Virus record (IMG/VR): IMGVR_UViG_3300049489_000406
Span: 1-56,171 of that record
Reading direction: 5' to 3' (one strand)
Source of the DNA: a virus
Length of the DNA stretch: 56,171 bases
This document shows positions 39,531 through 48,444 of the stretch, piece by piece. The notes beneath the pieces were generated by a model. That model did no database searches. It was not told where the DNA came from and saw only the letters and a list, made by a program, of their open reading frames with translations. Numbering within the stretch: the stretch's first letter is position 1; each line of letters starts with the position of its first letter. A program made the position numbers and the translations under genes.

Positions 39531-40747
39531 GCTATGAACACCTTAAGCATGCCAGATACTACACCCTGATTAGCTGTTTTGTTAAGTTCTGCTAGCATAT
39601 CATAGTAGTCTAAATTATCGTATAGTGCATAAGTTAGCCCAATGAGTGACCTATTTTGTACAAATATTTCAGCTATTGATTTGGTATTAACCAGTTTATC
39701 ATTCATAAATCCCGATATATCATCCCTCATTGACGATATAGCATCCATGGTGTCCTGGTCGAATATCTGTATTCGGTTTCCAAAAGCGTCAAGGCTGTAG
39801 TTTTCCTGCACGGAAAGATTATATTGATTTTCTAGTAACACTGAATGCTGAGTTATATCATATTCTGTATTAAATACTTTATTTGTTGTATTTTTGTATT
39901 CGTTAACCATCGATAGCGTGTTAAGTAGAAGATTAAAGGATTTTCTATTCCTTTCTGCTACTATACGTGCTGTCGTATCAATTGAGGTATGCTTATACAC
40001 GTCAAAACTAAAGAAATGAGCATTAAGCTTGGTTATGTCATCCGCATTAGAAGCTATAGCTATCATGCTGTCGTGTGTATCTAAAACGGATTGCGCAAGG
40101 CTACTTGGATTTGTTACTTTTTCAACCGATGATGCCTCTAAACTGTTAATATTCTGCACAAATTTTGTGAGATTTTCTTTCACGGCAGGCACTAACTGTA
40201 ACGAATCTCTGTATCTATCAATTAGGCTATCTACAAAATTTTTATACTTACTTATCGCGTTAAGATAGAAACTTGCGCCGTTCCACGCATCTGAAAATGC
40301 TCGAAGTATGGCAGCAATTGTACTATCATACTTATTATTTATGCCCGATACATTACTCGTAACATCCGTAGGAAATTGAGCAGGCTGCACTTGAATAAAA
40401 GTTACTTTATAATCAGCCCTTCCAACACCCGTTATATCTTCGCTTACGGAATGAATAGACGCTTGTGCCAGCATCTGCCCGTCGGTTGGATGAATAAACA
40501 CGCCAGGGTCGGGAGACTTCAACGCATTTTCTAGCTGCGCTTTATTTTGATAGTAGTCAATATCCGCGCCAGTAACGACTATATTAAGCTCATAGGTAGC
40601 AAGCACTTCTCCTAAATCCTGGGTGCCGCGGGTTCTGTACGGGTAATTATCGACAATAATGTTGCGACCTTGGCTTTTAGATGTTCCACTAAAAAGAAAG
40701 GGTACCCCTTTATACGACCCTTGGAGTAGCTGCGATGCGACGCTCAT
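39527..40747 (-). CDS. DNA circularisation protein (Mu gp43-like)
   Basis: A 406-aa protein. The N-terminal 120 residues match DNA_circ_N proteins (G-S-Y-K-G-V-P-F-L-F, Y-P-Y-R-T-R-G-T-Q-D-L-G, D-Y-Y-Q-N-K-A-Q-L-E). In Mu-like phages this is a tail/baseplate protein despite the family name. Overlaps tape measure and hub genes by 4 nt. Confidence 0.87.
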   Translation of the reverse strand: MSVASQLLQGSYKGVPFLFSGTSKSQGRNIIVDNYPYRTRGTQDLGEVLATYELNIVVTGADIDYYQNKAQLENALKSPDPGVFIHPTDGQMLAQASIHSVSEDITGVGRADYKVTFIQVQPAQFPTDVTSNVSGINNKYDSTIAAILRAFSDAWNGASFYLNAISKYKNFVDSLIDRYRDSLQLVPAVKENLTKFVQNINSLEASSVEKVTNPSSLAQSVLDTHDSMIAIASNADDITKLNAHFFSFDVYKHTSIDTTARIVAERNRKSFNLLLNTLSMVNEYKNTTNKVFNTEYDITQHSVLLENQYNLSVQENYSLDAFGNRIQIFDQDTMDAISSMRDDISGFMNDKLVNTKSIAEIFVQNRSLIGLTYALYDNLDYYDMLAELNKTANQGVVSGMLKVFIA

Positions 40748-42627
40748 ACTAGAAATCCGTAGGGCACATCATCTCTTAGCATTGAGGATGTACCAGCTTT
40801 TACTATTGTATGCGTACTTCCTGCTGTAGTTACAGTCTTATGTTTAACCCCGTCAGTGTATAAATGCACATGATTTACGTTAACATTTTTATTTAAACTA
40901 TGCGATACCGCAGCCGGTGTATGTGCTTCGGAACCCCCAAACAACCCCTTTACTGATTCATAAGCGCTTGAAAAAGGATGAGCTATGGCACTTACTACGC
41001 TATGCACAGCGGAAAATGCGCTCATAAAGGTGCCTTTTATATAGTCAACCACGGCTTTTAAAGGGTGAAGTAAATACGTATTAATCATACCGCCTACAGC
41101 CGTACATACGCTATATACCGTGTCTTTAATAGATTTCCAATGCTTGACAAACTCATATATTGCAAAGCCTGCGGCTGCTATCGCTGTAATTATCGCAACG
41201 ATTGGGTTCAGCTCCATCAAAAGATTAAAAGCCGCCATTATCCCGTTAGCCGCAATTAGCGCCCCTCGCAATACTATAAGTGCTGTACGATATGCAAGGG
41301 TAGCAGTAGTAAGTACCGCAAGCTTAACTCCTGCGTACACATATTTCAAACCAAGTGCTAGGTAACTATCCGAAAGTCGCTCAGTTACTACCCGTAGGAT
41401 CCCCTGGCTCGCCGTGAATGCCACAGTAATGCCTTTCAATATCTTAATCGCTTCCGATCCGTTGAACGTGGCTATTCTAAAAAGAATCATCGCTAAACGT
41501 GCGCCTTTCAAAGCGAATCCTGCCGCTACCATCACCGCTCCAAATAGCACAGACGCCGCAACAAATCCTATAACTATAAGGGCGCCAGCAGTTATAGCTT
41601 TTATCAGCTCTTTATGCTTGCTTGAAAAGTCAGCTATTGCTGTGGACGCTTTCAATATAACACTGCTTAACGTCTCGAACGCTGGCGTTGCTGCTGTAAG
41701 AAACTTTGACAGCGCATCATTAAGTGAATTAAATGCACGGGTAAGCCTTCCCGTCATCGTGCTGCCCTGATCCACGGCTGCGGTAGCAAACTTTGAAGAT
41801 GCTTGAGCTACTAAGTTTTTTATTCTCTCGGCTTGAGTGAGTCCAGTCACTAGAATGTCACCGACACCGGAAACTTTACCTATGTCAAATATTGCTTGTG
41901 ACACCTGGTTTGTAACTGTCTTTATGTCTTCTTTAGTGGATGCTGCTATATTGAGTATAACGGGTATTAACTTCTTTATGTTAGCTTCACCCGCACCTTT
42001 CGAAGCAAGTAGCGCTTCAGAAGTCATAACTGTACCAGATGAGAAAGTAGTAGCCTTAGCCAAACTATCAGCTAAAGCTTTCATAGATGAGACGTCTATG
42101 CCCTTAGCACTTGTTAGCGTACTGAGCGCACTTTCTTGCATCTTAAGCTCTTTGAAAGGCTTCATAAATAAAGCTAATATAGGCATTGCAACATTCATAG
42201 AGTTTATATAACCAGAAAAAGCCATCTTACCTGCCCACTCATTAAACTTAGTGATGCTGTCTTTAGCGGGCTTGAAATTGATGGGTTTAATAGTGATCGA
42301 TCTATCGATAAGATTAGTTTGCATGCCCTTAAGCGCTTCGCTCATATTACGCACTAACTTATTAAATTGACCTTCAAGCTTAATAAGCGACATGCCAATA
42401 TTGGTATCGACACTAACTATCGTATTTTTCAGCGATTCGAAATTAGCGCCTACACTACGAGAAACTTCACTTGCTGACATATGAAGTTTACTTAATGATT
42501 CGGATGTACTTACCGATATTTTTTCGACTGTAGAACGTAAACTATTAAGCTGCTGTTTTAAGCGTTCAGTTACTTCGCTAAATTTGTCAATAGCTGTTAT
42601 AGTGTAAGATACATCAAATCTAGCCAT
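40744..42627 (-). CDS. Tail tape measure protein (TP901/gpT type)
   Basis: A 627-aa tape measure. The N-terminal 110 residues are coiled coil; about 150-300 match the TP901 core (L-A-K-A-T-T-F-S-S-G-T, I-L-N-I-A-A-S-T-K-E-D), and the middle has several hydrophobic segments (A-L-I-V-I-G-F-V-A-A-S-V-L-F). At about 0.15 nm per residue the tail would be near 95 nm. Its ATG overlaps the stop of the frameshifted chaperone (TAATG). Confidence 0.9.
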   Translation of the reverse strand: MARFDVSYTITAIDKFSEVTERLKQQLNSLRSTVEKISVSTSESLSKLHMSASEVSRSVGANFESLKNTIVSVDTNIGMSLIKLEGQFNKLVRNMSEALKGMQTNLIDRSITIKPINFKPAKDSITKFNEWAGKMAFSGYINSMNVAMPILALFMKPFKELKMQESALSTLTSAKGIDVSSMKALADSLAKATTFSSGTVMTSEALLASKGAGEANIKKLIPVILNIAASTKEDIKTVTNQVSQAIFDIGKVSGVGDILVTGLTQAERIKNLVAQASSKFATAAVDQGSTMTGRLTRAFNSLNDALSKFLTAATPAFETLSSVILKASTAIADFSSKHKELIKAITAGALIVIGFVAASVLFGAVMVAAGFALKGARLAMILFRIATFNGSEAIKILKGITVAFTASQGILRVVTERLSDSYLALGLKYVYAGVKLAVLTTATLAYRTALIVLRGALIAANGIMAAFNLLMELNPIVAIITAIAAAGFAIYEFVKHWKSIKDTVYSVCTAVGGMINTYLLHPLKAVVDYIKGTFMSAFSAVHSVVSAIAHPFSSAYESVKGLFGGSEAHTPAAVSHSLNKNVNVNHVHLYTDGVKHKTVTTAGSTHTIVKAGTSSMLRDDVPYGFLV

Positions 42628-43285
42628 TAACCACGCTCCATAGCTGCCTGTTCTTCTTTAGAAATTTTTACAGCATTTTTATAGTACGTTTCGAATGCTG
42701 ATATTGTCATAGTTTTAATATCGCTATGCGTTAACGACCCTTTATAAAATCTTAAGATGGAGCATATCGCAAATTCAAAATCTTCTATGCCCCAGTGAAT
42801 TTTTTTGGTGTGATAAACCTCGCAGTGTATTTAACCATCAAGCTTTCAAGATCGCTAAAAGATACAAACTTAGAAAGCCACCCAGCTTTCATTGGCACTT
42901 TTCCTGTCTCTTCAACGGCACACACATCTGTATTACATATCATATCTTGAAAATTCTTCACGAATACGGCGTAATTGTCGCCAAGTAAATCTATAGCAAC
43001 GCCAGTAAGATTTTCTGCTATATCCTCTTCACTGGCTGCGGCTTGCTTAGACACATTCTGGCTAATTTCACTTTCTTTAGACATGATAGAATTTGTAAGG
43101 GATACGACATCAGTCATGAATGAGCGAGAAATGAGCGACCGCAACTTTAGAAAATACTCGTAGCTTGAACATTGTGGCTCGTACAGATACAGCGTTCGAG
43201 TCGTGATAGGATTACCCTTTGCATCACAACACTGTAAATCATTACTGAGCGTAAAAGTAAAGCTATTGCGTGTTAAGATTGACAT
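42627..43285 (-). CDS. Tail assembly chaperone, -1 frameshift fusion product
   Basis: The zero-frame ORF (43285 to 42785, 166 aa) reaches a canonical slippery site A_AAA_AAA (42806-42800, minus strand, in the correct frame) five codons before its stop. Slipping back one base continues for 57 codons (I-H-W-G-I-E-D-F-E-F-A...A-M-E-R-G) and stops at 42629-42627, where the stop overlaps the tape measure ATG. This gives a 219-aa product. Its position before the tape measure matches the gpG/gpGT type and Mu gp41 frameshift chaperones. Confidence 0.9.
42785..43285 (-). CDS. Tail assembly chaperone, zero-frame product
   Basis: The 166-aa short form of the chaperone made without frameshifting. It is helical and acidic in the middle (S-E-E-D-I-A-E-N-L), typical of gpG-like proteins that coat the tape measure during tail assembly. 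It should be much more abundant than the fusion. Follows the tail tube gene by 1 nt. Confidence 0.85.
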   Translation of the reverse strand: MSILTRNSFTFTLSNDLQCCDAKGNPITTRTLYLYEPQCSSYEYFLKLRSLISRSFMTDVVSLTNSIMSKESEISQNVSKQAAASEEDIAENLTGVAIDLLGDNYAVFVKNFQDMICNTDVCAVEETGKVPMKAGWLSKFVSFSDLESLMVKYTARFITPKKFTGA

Positions 43286-43286
43286 G

Positions 43287-43679
43287 TTAAAACTCCGCTT
43301 TGTTGCCTTCGATAATAACTTCTACTTCCCCATCTGCGGAAAATGAATACTCAGGATCATTAGATACTATAGCCCCTGACATAGAACCCGCTAGCCCGTT
43401 CTGATCAACGTATTGAATAAGATTACTAAACTTATTACTTTTAGCCGTTCTAACAATCTCTATATTCTCAAGTGTGGGATAAATCTTAAACTTAATACCG
43501 CCTTTCGCCGTCGTTAAATCTTGTGAGTATGCATACGTCACTTGCCCGCCTCCTAGGGACTGCGGCGATAGCTTAGACGTTCCAAGACCTTCAACGAGTG
43601 AAAAAGAGTTAGGCACAAGTGGTATAACCTCTCCATTGATCATAACGCTGGGCGCAAATATTTTAGCTTGCGTTGACAT
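43287..43679 (-). CDS. Tail tube protein (Mu gpM-like, PF10618)
   Basis: A 130-aa tube protein: V-M-I-N-G-E-V-I-P-L, F-S-L-V-E-G-L-G-T-S-K, G-G-Q-V-T-Y-A-Y-S-Q-D, and a G-E-V-E-V-I-I-E-G end. Placed after the sheath as in Mu-like tails. Confidence 0.9.
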   Translation of the reverse strand: MSTQAKIFAPSVMINGEVIPLVPNSFSLVEGLGTSKLSPQSLGGGQVTYAYSQDLTTAKGGIKFKIYPTLENIEIVRTAKSNKFSNLIQYVDQNGLAGSMSGAIVSNDPEYSFSADGEVEVIIEGNKAEF

Positions 43680-43680
43680 T

Positions 43681-45255
43681 TTAAGCTCCTTGGCTGCTAA
43701 AGCTGAATGAAATTCTGAGCGTTCCGTTAAGCACTCGAAGCTGTTTCACGATAGGCACAATCATAGATACGTCAAACCCTATGATCATACCACTATCTGT
43801 TACAACTCCAACATTTAAATTCTGTTTAAAAAAGTTAATGGCATCTCTACCCGCTTCACAGAGTCCGTAGGGCTTCCCTGTTAGGTTTTTATACAAATGA
43901 ATTATAAAAGAACGTACTGTTGCTTCATTGGCTTGTCTACCCACCCCTGTGACGTCACCCGTAGTCAACACGGTTTGTGCGTATTGATATTTACTGTTAT
44001 TAAAAAAGTACTCACGAATTTGTGAAGCAGTATCCACAGCATTCAAATATTTAAATGTATTATCTGAAACACCATTTTCATCAGTGAGATACGTAGTTAC
44101 TACGTCACCCAGAATCACACGATTAACCGCAGAATTATTACCAAAAAAAGACACGCCGTTATTGTTTAAAGTTTCCTGATCGGCGCTACTCCATCCTCGG
44201 TTCTTGACAATAACAGGTATGTCTGCGAAAGGTGTTTCGTGATATGGAACAGCCGCCATATACGCACCGCCGAACGTATTCGATATATTAGCGCCTACTA
44301 GGTATGGTGCTATATTAGCGCCTGGGGTTAATCTTAAAGCGCGTATAGCTGCAAAATATGTAGCCAAGGCAGGGTTATACTCTACTATAGCTCCGCCCTT
44401 TTGATCCGCAAACGAGCTAACCGATTCGTCACTAAGATAAACAACACACTTAGAATCTAAAGACGCTACGGCACCTATAGCTCCCGCAGCCGAGGGTTGA
44501 GTACCATGTACGAGCAAAACACCGTCACGCACTGCATTAGTAGCGTTGAACGCTGCATCCAGATATTCTTGAATATCTGATATTTCATATGCCGTAGACG
44601 TTACGATCGTTTGATACCTGAACGACCCGATTATGTCGTCGAGGTCAGGCAGTGGAACGTTACCAGCGCCGCCCGAAAACGCGGACAGCGCAATCGTAAC
44701 ACCATCGATACCCTGCACGACTCTCATTTTTAACTGGTCGCCATCGAGTCCGGTGTGCGAAGCTGTAAGCGTTACAACGTTTGAGACATCCTCAGCAGTT
44801 ACAAGAATTGTATCATTTGCTGAAATAGCTGCAGCAATTGCTGCTGCAATCGTGTTGGCTGTTGATGCTGTTGTAACCGGTACTGAAATCTTATGATAAC
44901 GTTCTGATTGAACAGCGATGATAATGTTACCTGCACCCGTTGGGGTACCAGTAATCGTGATCGTAGCCGTAGCGGCGGTCGGAGCAGTTACAGGGTCTGC
45001 TAGCGGCAACACGTCTAAACGCGAAATAGCATTATACTTTTTAAAAATTCTAACCATCGTCGATAGCATAGATCGCCTGCCAAAAAGCGTATCTTCTACC
45101 CCATTGCTAGGTAGGGATTGCACAATTTCATTGACTGGCGCTGTTCCACTTGATGCTTTTTGACCGATAAGCAAAACACGCTGAGGGGCATTCGCGATCT
45201 CGCCTGGCGAACTTACAATGTTAAATGTGACAGAAGGTTTACTTATAATTGACAT
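43681..45255 (-). CDS. Contractile tail sheath protein (Mu gpL-like)
   Basis: A 524-aa sheath subunit: P-G-E-I-A-N-A-P-Q-R-V-L-L-I-G-Q near the start, L-F-G-R-R-S-M-L, an inserted beta-rich region at about 90-180, and the typical C-terminal R-Q-A-N-E-A-T-V-R-S-F-I and N-G-T-L-R-I-S-F. It establishes that the virion is a contractile-tailed myovirus. Confidence 0.92.
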   Translation of the reverse strand: MSIISKPSVTFNIVSSPGEIANAPQRVLLIGQKASSGTAPVNEIVQSLPSNGVEDTLFGRRSMLSTMVRIFKKYNAISRLDVLPLADPVTAPTAATATITITGTPTGAGNIIIAVQSERYHKISVPVTTASTANTIAAAIAAAISANDTILVTAEDVSNVVTLTASHTGLDGDQLKMRVVQGIDGVTIALSAFSGGAGNVPLPDLDDIIGSFRYQTIVTSTAYEISDIQEYLDAAFNATNAVRDGVLLVHGTQPSAAGAIGAVASLDSKCVVYLSDESVSSFADQKGGAIVEYNPALATYFAAIRALRLTPGANIAPYLVGANISNTFGGAYMAAVPYHETPFADIPVIVKNRGWSSADQETLNNNGVSFFGNNSAVNRVILGDVVTTYLTDENGVSDNTFKYLNAVDTASQIREYFFNNSKYQYAQTVLTTGDVTGVGRQANEATVRSFIIHLYKNLTGKPYGLCEAGRDAINFFKQNLNVGVVTDSGMIIGFDVSMIVPIVKQLRVLNGTLRISFSFSSQGA

Positions 45256-45257
45256 AT

Positions 45258-46382
45258 TTACGCTCCAAACTCTGGATCAACATCAAGATTAACTACCTTA
45301 TTTTGCGCATCCTGATTGAATGCTACATTTAAACCCAAATCACGGAAAGGTGCAAGTATATTAAACTGCCCTGTATCACAATAATTAACTTCGTAAGTGG
45401 TTTGGAATTTGAAACCATGCGCAAGTACAGGTCGATCTAGTAATATCTCGAAATCACTTACAAACATAAATTGGCTTGCAGGATTTGATGAATATTGCTT
45501 ATACGGCATTATCCCGAGCATCGCACGAAACACTGCAACTTTTATATCCTCTATTGCATCTCTGGTCTCCCGTGCCGATAACTCTTGTGATACCGGAGTA
45601 AATATATTTACGTCAACATCTTCGATCGTTAGAAACCAAAAAGCTTCCCCAGGCGATCGCATATCAACGCTATCATTCATTATGTTTCTATTTTTGCTAG
45701 CTGTAGTGTTTCCATGCGTCACAAAAGCCCAAAATTTACTATTAGTGCGTCCAGCTTTCTCATAATTTGTATAGCTTGCAAGTGCTCTTTGCACGTTTGC
45801 AGCCCCTGATATTCTGATATTTGTGTGCATAACCGAGGGTTCTGTTACTTCAGATACTAGATTCACGGGGCATGCAACGGTAAAACTTGTGGGTGTGGGG
45901 GTCGTTAAAACTATCTTAGCGCCATTAAGCCCTGTGTAGGCATAGCTCAACACTTTGCCATCGGTAGCATAGGTGCCGTTGGATAGCGATGTTTTAAACT
46001 TTACGTAATAGCGATTTGGTACTTCTAGCACTTCATAGTCTATGTTAAGTGTAGTGTTGCTCGATCCTCGTATACGCAAAACGGTATTAAGCCCTCGCGT
46101 TTTGAAATCAAACCCAAGTACCATGCCGTGATCTTTTGATGTTCTCACCGTGCCAACACCCTGACTTACAACGAAGCTTAGAATATCTATTGACTCCACA
46201 GCTCCTGATATTATAACGGATGATCCTGGTGTTAATCCGTGCGGCGTTGCTGTCGTTACAGTCATTACACCAAGTGACGCACTAATGCCTGAAACTGCTA
46301 TGGTGTCTGAGAATTTATCAGTGAAAAATGGCAGCACTTGTGCTAAATGATTAATGATAGGTTCAATCTTCACAATGACCAC
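45258..46382 (-). CDS. Neck/tail-terminator-region protein with inserted beta-sandwich
   Basis: A 374-aa protein in the position of the Mu gp37-like tail terminator. Residues about 27-170 look like an inserted FCCH-like beta domain (T-P-H-G-L-T-P-G-S-S-V-I-I-S-G-A, then T-S-F-T-V). The rest has the E-L-S-A-R-E-T-R-D-A-I-E-D helix and a Y-E-V-N-Y-C-D strand. Assignment to the neck is from gene order; the exact role is uncertain. Confidence 0.6.
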   Translation of the reverse strand: MVIVKIEPIINHLAQVLPFFTDKFSDTIAVSGISASLGVMTVTTATPHGLTPGSSVIISGAVESIDILSFVVSQGVGTVRTSKDHGMVLGFDFKTRGLNTVLRIRGSSNTTLNIDYEVLEVPNRYYVKFKTSLSNGTYATDGKVLSYAYTGLNGAKIVLTTPTPTSFTVACPVNLVSEVTEPSVMHTNIRISGAANVQRALASYTNYEKAGRTNSKFWAFVTHGNTTASKNRNIMNDSVDMRSPGEAFWFLTIEDVDVNIFTPVSQELSARETRDAIEDIKVAVFRAMLGIMPYKQYSSNPASQFMFVSDFEILLDRPVLAHGFKFQTTYEVNYCDTGQFNILAPFRDLGLNVAFNQDAQNKVVNLDVDPEFGA

Positions 46383-46831
46383 GCAGTGTTTAAGCTATTG
46401 ATAAATCTTGTGTACGCATTTCTGTCACTATTAACTATAGCTGGCTGCAAAAACGGGCGTTTTTTAATCTCAAGCGTTCCGTATTCTAGCTTTTTAGCGT
46501 AATCCACGTCGGTGCCTCTCCCGCCAGCTCCAAAAACCATTGTGTCGGATGACACTATACCTTTTACGGACTTTGCCAATGCCCCTGTCATAATAGCCGC
46601 GGGATTGTAGGGTTTGGATGGATGATGTTTTACTATTCTACCCCTAATACGCACATAGTAAGATTTCGAGTAGTCTCGCTCTGTCTCTCTCATTAGGCGT
46701 ACAGACTCATCGCGCATGTCAATCGCTAAGTCGCAAAAAGCGCTCTGTATCGCCCTTTGTGTATTTCTCGTAGCGTTATCTGCACTCAAATATGCGATAT
46801 TGTTTTCAAATTCGTCAAGTATTTTTATCAT
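46370..46831 (-). CDS. HK97 gp10-like neck/tail completion protein
   Basis: A 153-aa protein with the family end Y-A-K-K-L-E-Y-G-T-L-E-I-K-K-R-P-F-L-Q-P-A. Overlaps its neighbours by 13 and 4 nt. It probably helps join head and tail. Confidence 0.8.
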   Translation of the reverse strand: MIKILDEFENNIAYLSADNATRNTQRAIQSAFCDLAIDMRDESVRLMRETERDYSKSYYVRIRGRIVKHHPSKPYNPAAIMTGALAKSVKGIVSSDTMVFGAGGRGTDVDYAKKLEYGTLEIKKRPFLQPAIVNSDRNAYTRFINSLNTAWSL

Positions 46832-47229
46832 ACTTTACTAGCCTGCTGAGTTTCTAGCCCTGTTTTTAATGCGTGAATTTCTAAGTACACGTCGTCTTCG
46901 TTTACGTTAATTATGCGAAGTATCTCATATCTGTAGTCTTTAAAAAGTATCCAATTTTCAGTGCTTAAATCACCTATATACTTTATATAAAACTTATGGG
47001 TGGGTAAATCCTCTTTAGCTACACTATCAGCTATTGCGTCGCCCTTTATCGTAACAATAGCTGCCCAAACCGATCCCATCTCTTCATAGTCGAAGCTGTA
47101 ATCTACAAGGTTTACTGATTGATAAGTAGGCGTAACAATAGCCTTCTTAAACAACGTTATCTTGTGCTTTAAATCGCCAAGGCATAACTTTGACTTTGTA
47201 AACTGTACATATTTGCACTTAGTGCTCAT
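46828..47229 (-). CDS. Head-tail adaptor (PF05521, SPP1 gp16-like)
   Basis: A 133-aa head-closure protein: L-K-H-K-I-T-L-F-K-K, G-S-V-W-A-A-I, I-L-F-K-D-Y-R-Y-E-I-L-R-I. Normal size and position between connector and gp10-like gene. Confidence 0.82.
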   Translation of the reverse strand: MSTKCKYVQFTKSKLCLGDLKHKITLFKKAIVTPTYQSVNLVDYSFDYEEMGSVWAAIVTIKGDAIADSVAKEDLPTHKFYIKYIGDLSTENWILFKDYRYEILRIINVNEDDVYLEIHALKTGLETQQASKV

Positions 47230-47855
47230 AACTCTAATATTCTATATTTATCGAGTATTGCTTTAGATGCACCGCTTAATACTTTCTGACATCCGCAGCT
47301 CGAAACATCAGAAACTCCGCAATCCCCACGGTTAGAGTATAAATCTGCAATAATCTGCATCATAGCTACTTGCAAATCCACGGGTACGTAGCTTTCATCG
47401 ACTCCGTACCCTGCGGTAAACTGAATGCGTATGACTTGCACCCTCTTTAACACGTCAGTTGGAAACGTCTTATCTGGAAGCTCTAGTATTTTGCTGTAAT
47501 CTATATCGTCAGTAGTGAAATAAGTATCGATAGGTACCACAGTCTCTACGTTATTAGTATTTAAGTACGTAAATAGGGTTAAAGTATCAAACGGTGAACG
47601 TTTTAGCAGTATTCCGCAGCACCCATCAGCATAAAAACAGTCTCTATAAGTTAGGAATTCCGTAGTTATTAAAACTCTTTTTGTGTATGACTCTATAAAC
47701 TCAGTAGCCGCCCTAATCAAAAAAGTTAATATAGCATCGTCATCATTTGTATCAATTTTTAAATACGATTTTAAAGTAGCCAAGGATATAGCAAGATTCG
47801 TTGGGAAACTTAGCTTGCGATACTGGCTATAATTAATGCATGCACTACTCTGCAT
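47226..47855 (-). CDS. Head-tail connector (gp6-like)
   Basis: A 209-aa connector: L-A-T-L-K-S-Y-L-K-I-D-T-N-D-D-D-A-I-L-T, I-R-A-A-T-E-F-I-E-S-Y-T, I-Q-F-T-A-G-Y-G and a Q-V-A-M-M-Q-I-I-A-D-L-Y-S-N-R-G helix. All match the gp6-like family that docks on the portal. Confidence 0.85.
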   Translation of the reverse strand: MQSSACINYSQYRKLSFPTNLAISLATLKSYLKIDTNDDDAILTFLIRAATEFIESYTKRVLITTEFLTYRDCFYADGCCGILLKRSPFDTLTLFTYLNTNNVETVVPIDTYFTTDDIDYSKILELPDKTFPTDVLKRVQVIRIQFTAGYGVDESYVPVDLQVAMMQIIADLYSNRGDCGVSDVSSCGCQKVLSGASKAILDKYRILEL

Positions 47856-48078
47856 CTTTCCGCTTACTCTTTTTATACTCTGGTTTCTTGTCGAAATAGT
47901 CAGAATCTAAATACTTTTTAGATTCTGGCGCATCAATTAACCCAAGTTTTTCAAGATGCTTAACCTCGGACTCATGCATATTGTCTAAGGTTTCAGCGTG
48001 ATCATCATTAAAGTCAACGGGTATGTAGTGCAGTTTACCTTTAACTTTAAAGTAGAAGGGCTTGTTAACTTTTATCAT
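47845..48078 (-). CDS. Hypothetical head-region protein
   Basis: A 77-aa Lys/Asp-rich protein with a K-G-K-L-H-Y-I-P strand and a very basic tail. Lies between the decoration-type protein and the connector, overlapping both. No family recognised. Confidence 0.55.
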   Translation of the reverse strand: MIKVNKPFYFKVKGKLHYIPVDFNDDHAETLDNMHESEVKHLEKLGLIDAPESKKYLDSDYFDKKPEYKKSKRKDAE

Positions 48079-48419
48079 ACAACTGTGCCGTAAGGTGCTT
48101 CTGATAGATGCGAAAACATAGCATAAATTGACGTATTAGCTACAGGGTTCGTAGCTGTAAGCTTAACATAGCGCTTACCCCCTACATAACCCAAAGCCGA
48201 TACACCGTCGCCAGTAAAAGCCGTAGCACCGATGAGCCAATTAGCGTCTACTGCTGCCCCGTCTGCTAGCGCAGAGTCGTTGCCATCCTCTAACGCAATC
48301 GTAGTAGTCGCACCGTGGCTGAACATAAACGTAAGCGCCTGCGCACCTTGTGTATCGATAATCGTGGTGCCCGATACGACATCGATCACACGGATCAAAC
48401 TTGCTTGATCTTTATTCAT
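48075..48419 (-). CDS. Small virion protein, possible capsid decoration protein
   Basis: A 114-aa beta-rich protein. ATG 48419 is chosen over 48431 because GGAG lies upstream at the right distance. It directly follows the major capsid gene, where decoration or cement proteins often occur (G-A-T-T-T-I-A-L, G-K-R-Y-V-K-L-T-A segments). Role inferred from position. Confidence 0.6.
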   Translation of the reverse strand: MNKDQASLIRVIDVVSGTTIIDTQGAQALTFMFSHGATTTIALEDGNDSALADGAAVDANWLIGATAFTGDGVSALGYVGGKRYVKLTATNPVANTSIYAMFSHLSEAPYGTVV

Positions 48420-48444
48420 TTTTAACTCCAAATTTTTTGACTAT

